DNA from: Alphaproteobacteria bacterium
Lineage (GTDB): Bacteria > Pseudomonadota > Alphaproteobacteria > Rs-D84 > CACZYB01
Reading direction: 5' to 3'
DNA length: 64,000 nucleotides
NCBI GenBank assembly: GCA_016297965.1
Contig: JAEDDP010000001.1
Span: forward strand, 62,001-126,000
The notes beneath the pieces are model-generated. The model was given only the letters and a program-made list of their open reading frames with translations, was not told the origin of the DNA and did no database searches. Shown one piece after another: positions 59,048 through 64,000 of this stretch. The stretch's first letter is position 1, and every line of letters begins with the position of its first letter. Position numbers and translations under genes: made by a program.

Positions 59048-59569
59048 ATGGATAAATCATTATGGAAAAAAATTACAGAAGGTGTTCGTCCCCTTAAAAA
59101 CAAAGGGGGTAATTTTGGTATGTCCGTAAAAAAGATAAAAGAATCAAAATCAAGTGATGATATTGAAGTTTCGTTTATAAGTGTTGATGATATAAAGCCA
59201 ACTGTAAGAAGAAATATTTTGGAGGGTGATATTTATTTGGGTGATGTGTCAAGGATTGATAAAAGCACATTGAACCATATAAATAAAAACTTTTTGGTGG
59301 ATGCACGGCTTGATCTTCATGGTAATACCTTAGAAATGGCATTTAACAGATTTGTGAAGTTTATCAATCATAATTATTTGATTGGGAACAGACGGCTTCT
59401 TATTATAACGGGACGTGGAAATCCGGAAAAAAATACCGGTGTGATAAGGCAAAATTTTGACAGGTGGATTGTTAATGAAGATGTAAACAGTAAAATTTTG
59501 TATGTGAATTATGCGTCAATAAAAGATGGTGGCGATGGTGCCTTTTATATCCTTTTACGGAAAAAATAA
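59048..59569 (+). CDS. Smr-domain protein
   Basis: 173 residues. The N-terminal 90 are charged and probably disordered. The C-terminal Smr domain has ARLDLHGNTLEMAFNRFVKF with the LDLHG motif and LLIITGRGNPEKNTGVIR with the TGRG loop. Smr domains, as in MutS2, have nuclease activity on branched or structured nucleic acid. In alphaproteobacteria this stand-alone form is common. The ATG is weakly preceded by AAAGGAATAAAAATTTTT. Confidence 0.85.
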   Translation: MDKSLWKKITEGVRPLKNKGGNFGMSVKKIKESKSSDDIEVSFISVDDIKPTVRRNILEGDIYLGDVSRIDKSTLNHINKNFLVDARLDLHGNTLEMAFNRFVKFINHNYLIGNRRLLIITGRGNPEKNTGVIRQNFDRWIVNEDVNSKILYVNYASIKDGGDGAFYILLRKK

Positions 59570-59570
59570 A

Positions 59571-59599
59571 ACCTCTACTTTTTGTAGAGGTAATTTTTT
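59571..59599. terminator. Bidirectional terminator between Smr and HIT genes
   Basis: ACCTCTAC / GTAGAGGT with a T5 loop, followed by AATTTTTT. An A run on the other side gives a T tail for the HIT gene. Confidence 0.87.
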
Positions 59600-59954
59600 A
59601 TAATCCGAATGTTGGAAGTTTTTCTCCGCCAAGGATGTGTATGTGAAAATGTGGAACAGATTGACCACCATAATATCCCGTATTTGCAACAAGTCGGTAT
59701 CCGGCATCGTCAAGGTGATATTCCTTTATTACAAAATTGATTGCCTCCATCAAATCAAGTTTTTCCCTGTCCGTTGCATTTGTACCGAATGTTGTATATG
59801 ACTCGTATTCACCCTTTGGAAGGACAAGCAAATGGTATGGAGCGCGTGGGTTTATGTTTTTAATAACAAGTGCATTTTCGTTTTCAAAAACCCTTTCCGA
59901 TGGTGCCTTGTTATTTATTATTTGACAAAATATATTCTCTTTATCGTAAGTCAT
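59598..59954 (-). CDS. HIT-family (histidine triad) nucleotide-binding protein
   Basis: 118 residues. The C-terminal HIT motif is SVPHFHIHILGG (His-x-His-x-His). The N-terminus IFCQIINNKAPSERVFENE is the Hint-type start. It probably hydrolyses nucleoside phosphoramidates or similar AMP conjugates. AAAGGAAATG: the ribosome site is very close to the ATG. It is divergent from the XRE regulator. Confidence 0.92.
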   Translation of the reverse strand: MTYDKENIFCQIINNKAPSERVFENENALVIKNINPRAPYHLLVLPKGEYESYTTFGTNATDREKLDLMEAINFVIKEYHLDDAGYRLVANTGYYGGQSVPHFHIHILGGEKLPTFGL

Positions 59955-59974
59955 TTCCTTTTATTCCTTTAATG

Positions 59975-60003
59975 TTGATTTTTTTTCTTTTTATTGCTAT
60001 ATT
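59975..60003 (+). promoter_or_regulatory. Promoter of the XRE regulator
   Basis: TTGATT (59975-59980), 17-base spacer ending TGC, TATATT (59998-60003), so both a -35 and an extended -10 are present. Confidence 0.7.
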
Positions 60004-60064
60004 ATAGGGTGATTTCATGGAAAATCAATAATGAAAATGTTGAAGTTTTTAGATGGTGGATAAA

Positions 60065-60490
60065 ATGGTAAATAGTGAAAAAGTAATGAGTGAAGTTGAT
60101 GGTGGATTACTTGACGCTTATGTTGGTAAAAGGTTAAAACTCCGTCGTGTGATGCTTCGTATGAGTCAGGATGAACTTGCCTCTATGATTGGTGTGACTT
60201 TTCAACAAATTCAAAAGTATGAAAGTGGTGCCAATAGGATTAGTGCAAGTCGTTTGTTTATTATTTCAAAGGTTTTGCAAATTGACATTTCTTTTTTCTT
60301 TGATGGATTGGAAAAAGATATTCCTGAAATTGAAGAATTTGAACAAAATATTGGCTCTGTTGCAGAAGACAGAGTTGAATTTGATCCAATGAAGGATAAC
60401 GAGACATTGACCTTGGTTAATGCATATTGGAAATTATCCGATATTGAAAAACGGAAAAAGATTTTGGATTTCATTGTTTCAATGACTTAG
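60065..60490 (+). CDS. XRE-family helix-turn-helix regulator
   Basis: About 141 residues. The HTH runs from GKRLKLRRVMLRMSQDELAS through GVTFQQIQKYESGANRISAS, a Cro/C1-type fold. The C-terminal part (LTLVNAYWKLSDIEKRKKIL) matches the small conserved tail of alphaproteobacterial XRE regulators. The ATG at 60065 has GGTGGA upstream. An ATG at 60053 would add four residues without a ribosome site. A single-gene transcript is indicated by its own promoter; the target is unknown. Confidence 0.85.
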   Translation: MVNSEKVMSEVDGGLLDAYVGKRLKLRRVMLRMSQDELASMIGVTFQQIQKYESGANRISASRLFIISKVLQIDISFFFDGLEKDIPEIEEFEQNIGSVAEDRVEFDPMKDNETLTLVNAYWKLSDIEKRKKILDFIVSMT

Positions 60491-61039
60491 TTAAAAATCT
60501 TGGGTGCATACAACTTCGTTTAGATTTTTTATTTTGATTATATTTTTGTAAACTGGTAAGGATAAATACTTTGCCAGTTTATTTGAATATTCACGGCAAT
60601 ATGAATATCCAGTTGTTGCATTTTGGTAAAGTGTTTTGAATTCTTCGTTTAATTGAACGAATCTTTTGTTATGTGAAAGAAGTGAATTTTTTTCCGCCTT
60701 ATCCAATAAATTTTTTGTTATGTTTATTATTTGCATTTGGTTGGCATATATTTCACCAATGTTGTCGGTATTTGTTTTGGTTAAAACATTTATGTGGATT
60801 ATATCCTTTAATGCCTCGCCATTATGAATAATGTATCCCTTTGATATATTTATTATTTCCGGTACAATTTTGATATTATTATTTATGTATTGTATTTGTT
60901 GTCTTTTATGTTTGGTTAAATTTTCCTGTATCTTTGATGTATTGTATAAAGGAATGCAAAATACAATTATTGCAATAAGAAGGGTGATTATTGAAATTAA
61001 AAATTTTTTTCCGACTGTTTTGTTTATTGTTGTATTCAT
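60491..61039 (-). CDS. Divergent LemA-like membrane protein
   Basis: 182 residues. One N-terminal membrane helix (about 12-31) is followed by a long antiparallel helical region. IVPEIINISKGYIIHNGEAL parallels the LemA PNLVxTVKGYAxHE segment. NKRFVQLNEEFKTLYQNATT followed by YCREYSNKLAKYLSLPVYKN parallels the later NxxFxxLQ...YNxxVxxYN helices. The match is weak, so this is a tentative member with unknown function. It abuts the XRE gene (stop at 60491), convergent with it. Confidence 0.5.
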   Translation of the reverse strand: MNTTINKTVGKKFLISIITLLIAIIVFCIPLYNTSKIQENLTKHKRQQIQYINNNIKIVPEIINISKGYIIHNGEALKDIIHINVLTKTNTDNIGEIYANQMQIINITKNLLDKAEKNSLLSHNKRFVQLNEEFKTLYQNATTGYSYCREYSNKLAKYLSLPVYKNIIKIKNLNEVVCTQDF

Positions 61040-61162
61040 TTTTTTTGCCCCTCCCAGTAATTAAATTTTAAGTATGTTTATGATAACACATTTTTTTATT
61101 AAAATAAACTTTTTCTTCCATTTTTTTTCTTTTATGTGTATTATGTATTTCAGAGGGAATAA

Positions 61163-62602
61163 ATGAAAATTTCTAAATTTAAAAATTATAGGAAAAGTAA
61201 TGGTGGAGCTATATTGTTTCAAGTTCTTTTGGGGCTTGGACTTATGGTTATTATGTCGCCGATTATTTTTAATCAGATAAAGAAGTATAATGAGGAAATC
61301 CAACGTGAAGAAGTTATTTCATCTATGGAAAAGCTTCAAAAGGCGGTAAGTTCGTTTGTCGTTTTTGAAAAGGATACGGGAAATATTCCATCGGGGCTTA
61401 CGTGTTGGAAGGATACCTCCGGTTGTCCGACAAGTGCAGAAGTTGGTGGTGCAAGTATGCCGGTGCAGACAAAGAAAATGAAAAGTTTTTTATCCGATTA
61501 TTTGGGAAATGGCAGTGGTTCAATTGAAGATGAAAATGGTTTTGGACAGGAATATTCCTTTGCCACATATAAAAATGGTGATGAGATAGAAGCGGTTGTT
61601 ATTGCAAGTTGTAAGACCCAGAAATGTATTGATGATTTAACTCTTAATGGTATTGGGCAATTTTTGTTTGATAAGGGTGCGGTTATTGCTTCGGATGGTG
61701 TGTTGTTAAGTGACCTTTCAATGTCAAATAATTTAAAGGGAATCGTGGATGCAATGATTACTTCGTCTGGAAGTGGAGCCTTAGTTATGTTTGTAAGTGA
61801 TGCCTTCTTTTCATCAGATTTCTTGCATATTGCGGAAATGCCAGGGGAAACATCAAAGGCGATATTGTTTAATACAATGATTGTTGATTTGGATATGAAT
61901 AGGCATAACATAAATAATGTTGCGAATCTTTATGGAACAACGTTGAATATTGTGTCTTCAAGCAATGTTGGTGTTGTATCCCTTTCCGATATTGTGTTTA
62001 AATCAAATGTTGATGTGAATAATTTTGTTGAATACAAGAATACGACTGGGATTAGTGGTGTATCAACTTTACCTTTTGGTGCGAAAAAGGAATCTTCGGG
62101 TGGTGATATATACCTTAATAATTTTGATGTTGAAAATACTTCATCAACAGCAAGTTTTGATAAAATAAATATTGATGTTGGGGATTTAACGACTTCGGAA
62201 ATAGAGGCGGATAATTATGTCGTTTTGGGTAATACAACGGTTAATGATTGGTCCAATATGTCAATTTACCAAATGACCGCAAATACAATGAATTCGGTTG
62301 GAAATCTTCCGGATGAATTTTCAACGATAACCCTTAATGATGTTGGTACAGCAAAGGACAGCTTTGTTTATGTCGGTTCGTATAATGCGTCGGAAAATAG
62401 GTATTTGCCAGACAGTTTGATGATTTTGAATTTATCCGGAATATCGGAGGTGAAGGATATTTGTTATATGTCGGGGCCATCAAAGGTTTGTTTGTCAACG
62501 GAAGTTAAAAACCTTGTGACTGCGTTAAAAAATGCGTTGTCGTGTTATTTGAAATACAGAGGTACCACGATTGAAGGGGGCGGAAGTTATACATGTCTTT
62601 AA
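61163..62602 (+). CDS. Large type IV pilin-like (PilV-like) protein 1
   Basis: 479 residues. A basic leader (KISKFKNYRKSNG) is followed by GAILFQVLLGLGLMVIMSP, a prepilin-type hydrophobic helix with Gly before the cleavage point. The position-5 residue is Phe rather than the usual Glu, so this is not a canonical pilin. A helical spine then leads into a long beta-rich region. A DLDMNRHNINNVANLYGTTL motif resembles shufflon-type PilV minor pilins and phage-like tip proteins. GAGGGAATAA precedes the ATG. The following gene overlaps its end by 10 bases. Confidence 0.65.
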   Translation: MKISKFKNYRKSNGGAILFQVLLGLGLMVIMSPIIFNQIKKYNEEIQREEVISSMEKLQKAVSSFVVFEKDTGNIPSGLTCWKDTSGCPTSAEVGGASMPVQTKKMKSFLSDYLGNGSGSIEDENGFGQEYSFATYKNGDEIEAVVIASCKTQKCIDDLTLNGIGQFLFDKGAVIASDGVLLSDLSMSNNLKGIVDAMITSSGSGALVMFVSDAFFSSDFLHIAEMPGETSKAILFNTMIVDLDMNRHNINNVANLYGTTLNIVSSSNVGVVSLSDIVFKSNVDVNNFVEYKNTTGISGVSTLPFGAKKESSGGDIYLNNFDVENTSSTASFDKINIDVGDLTTSEIEADNYVVLGNTTVNDWSNMSIYQMTANTMNSVGNLPDEFSTITLNDVGTAKDSFVYVGSYNASENRYLPDSLMILNLSGISEVKDICYMSGPSKVCLSTEVKNLVTALKNALSCYLKYRGTTIEGGGSYTCL

Positions 62603-63972
62603 AAAACAGGTTTAAAAAATTTAAAAATGTTTGTGGTGTGTCTTTGCTTGAAATAGTATTGGCACTTGGAATTATGGCGGTTATTACTCCGGTTGTAATG
62701 AAGCTTGTTTTTAAAGATTTGTCGGATGTTAAATATTTGAATATTTCCAAACAGTTGAAACAGTTTATAAAATCGTTGTCGGCGTATGCTTCCACAAAGC
62801 GGGAAGATTGGGCGATAAACAGTTTTGGTAATATAACAAAGGCAAATTTGGCATCGTACGGTCTTGAAGATACGGTTGATAGCCAAATCCTTGATAATGT
62901 TTCTATTCGTTATACAAAGGATGCGGACAGTAAGGTTGTTGTTTATGCAGTTATAAATATGAATTCGTTCCCGCTGGATGTGGTATCGTTTAAAAAAACG
63001 TTGATGTTTGTTGGTGATAATATTGGGTATACACTATCGGACAGTTGTGGTTCGTGTACGACAAAGTCGTGTGTGTGTGGAATAAATGGTGATTGGGGTA
63101 CAACCTATGCTGAGGTAACTGGTGGCGAGGGAACTTTTTCAGATTCCGATTTAATCGCGGTTGTTCGTATAGATGATACCTTGATTGAAAATGAATATTC
63201 TTCAAATTTATTTTTATACAGGAACAGTCAGGGTGGAACGTCCGGTAATGTGATGGGACGTGATTTATCGCTTGGTGGTCATGATATTAAAAATATTAAG
63301 GATATTTATGTTAACAACCTTTTTGGAAAAAACGAATCCACACCACTTATTACACTTAATGCAGACAATGGAGAATTTGATGGTTCAGTTAGTATCCTTA
63401 ATGCAATAATTTTTGATGATGAGGCGGAATTGGAATTTAGTGATGGGGCATTTGTTTTTGCTCCGGAAATAAACTTTTTGGCGGATACATATTTGTATGA
63501 ATTTAGTGCACCGAATGCAACATTGGCGCGCGCTCCCTCTTCAAACAGCTATGCCTCCAAAATAGATGTGGATCGGTCGGTAAAGCTTGGGACCTTACAG
63601 GTGCAAAATTTGTCCTTTTCATCCCTTACAAATTCGGGATTGGTGATAAATGATAATGAAACATCTTCTTCGGCTTCGTCGTTTATTGTTTCATCGCAAT
63701 TAAAGGTGGATGTGCCAAATTTATCAATTGGGAACCTTCGGACAAAGGTTTTAACCGTGAATAATTATCCGATTTATTCAAACCTTGGCACGGCATCGTT
63801 TTCGTCGTCCGGTGGTGTTATGTCGTATTCAACGGTTCCAACGGTAGTTGTAAATAATATTCCGGGATCGTCCGCTGGGGTGAATATTTTTACAAAAATT
63901 CCCGAATTTTCAGAGGCGGTAGAGACTTTAACTACATCAATAAAACAAAGAATGGCGGCAAGTGGAAATTAA
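62593..63972 (+). CDS. Large type IV pilin-like (PilV-like) protein 2
   Basis: 459 residues. The leader is basic (SLKNRFKKFKNVCG) and the helix GVSLLEIVLALGIMAVITPV has the canonical Glu at +5 after the Gly cleavage site. The middle contains MGRDLSLGGHDIKNIKDIYV, the same PilV-like 'nNInNV' motif as its neighbour. It also carries four closely spaced Cys (CGSCTTKSCVC). The C-terminal half is beta-rich with many Ser, Asn and Asp, as in adhesive tips. It overlaps the previous gene, so the two are coupled. GGCGGAAG precedes the ATG. Confidence 0.7.
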   Translation: MSLKNRFKKFKNVCGVSLLEIVLALGIMAVITPVVMKLVFKDLSDVKYLNISKQLKQFIKSLSAYASTKREDWAINSFGNITKANLASYGLEDTVDSQILDNVSIRYTKDADSKVVVYAVINMNSFPLDVVSFKKTLMFVGDNIGYTLSDSCGSCTTKSCVCGINGDWGTTYAEVTGGEGTFSDSDLIAVVRIDDTLIENEYSSNLFLYRNSQGGTSGNVMGRDLSLGGHDIKNIKDIYVNNLFGKNESTPLITLNADNGEFDGSVSILNAIIFDDEAELEFSDGAFVFAPEINFLADTYLYEFSAPNATLARAPSSNSYASKIDVDRSVKLGTLQVQNLSFSSLTNSGLVINDNETSSSASSFIVSSQLKVDVPNLSIGNLRTKVLTVNNYPIYSNLGTASFSSSGGVMSYSTVPTVVVNNIPGSSAGVNIFTKIPEFSEAVETLTTSIKQRMAASGN

Positions 63973-63973
63973 A

Positions 63974-64000
63974 ATGTTTAAAAATTTGAAAAATGATAAT
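63974..64000 (+). CDS. Start of a further gene, truncated by the window end
   Basis: An ATG one base after the preceding stop (TAAAATG) opens MFKNLKNDN. The short basic beginning resembles the leaders of the preceding pilin-like genes (for example MKFKND at 44604), so a third pilin-like protein is plausible. Only nine codons are visible. Confidence 0.4.

Overview
The window is AT-rich, gene-dense bacterial chromosome. The protein families point to an uncultured, probably host-associated alphaproteobacterium. The supporting features are an alphaproteobacterial-style RpoC of 1389 residues, a ParE-type topoisomerase IV subunit, CarD, MlaA, a DUF2934 protein with a lysine/alanine-rich tail, and promoters of the form (C)TTGNNN-17 bp-TATANT. 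The lineage is an inference from protein style, because no 16S rRNA gene is present.

Layout. 1-5.2 kb: the 3' end of rpoB, then rpoC. 5.3-7.5 kb: two unrecognised genes, then rplU-rpmA. 7.5-9.6 kb: an inverted repeat, a large exported low-complexity protein, and a truncated IS200-type element. 9.6-13.7 kb (minus strand): mlaA, an RluC-family pseudouridine synthase and an AsmA-family protein. 13.7-18.4 kb: a DeoC-like protein, a beta-barrel outer-membrane protein, dnaA, a short RNase D and a small lipoprotein. 18.4-24 kb: pgi-mutL, divergent from parE. 24-25.6 kb: a PH-domain membrane protein, an unknown membrane protein and tRNA-Glu. 25.7-31.8 kb: a chaperone-usher pilus locus with three DUF4402-like subunits, a PapD-like chaperone and an unusual usher. 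31.9-38.6 kb: carD, uppP, rlpA, a catalytically dead-looking S41 protease, secF, gatC, tRNA-Gly and a BPL_N-type protein. 38.7-44.5 kb: tuf, dnaG-nth, mreB and rsmA. 44.6-46.5 kb: a pilin-like protein, then rpsF-rpsR-rplI behind a structured leader. 46.5-49.9 kb: an accessory stretch separating rplI from dnaB. It holds a second copy of the exported protein behind a nine-G tract, an inverted repeat, a broken superinfection-immunity gene, tRNA-Met and a GIY-YIG protein. 49.9-55.6 kb: dnaB, rdgB, hemW, metG and dciA. 55.6-64 kb: a large exported Cys-containing coiled-coil protein, a histone-H1-like DUF2934 protein, bactofilin, tRNA-Thr, Smr and HIT proteins, an XRE regulator, a LemA-like protein, and two PilV-like large pilins with the start of a third gene.

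Themes. Most of the window is housekeeping: transcription, translation, replication/repair and cell envelope. The accessory signal is mostly cell surface: a chaperone-usher pilus, type IV pilin-like proteins, and a paralogous pair of exported proteins that share promoter, signal peptide and C-terminus. The most notable single observation is the homopolymeric G tract at 46882-46890. It puts the well-placed ribosome site and ATG out of frame with the downstream coding sequence, as expected for a phase-variable gene.
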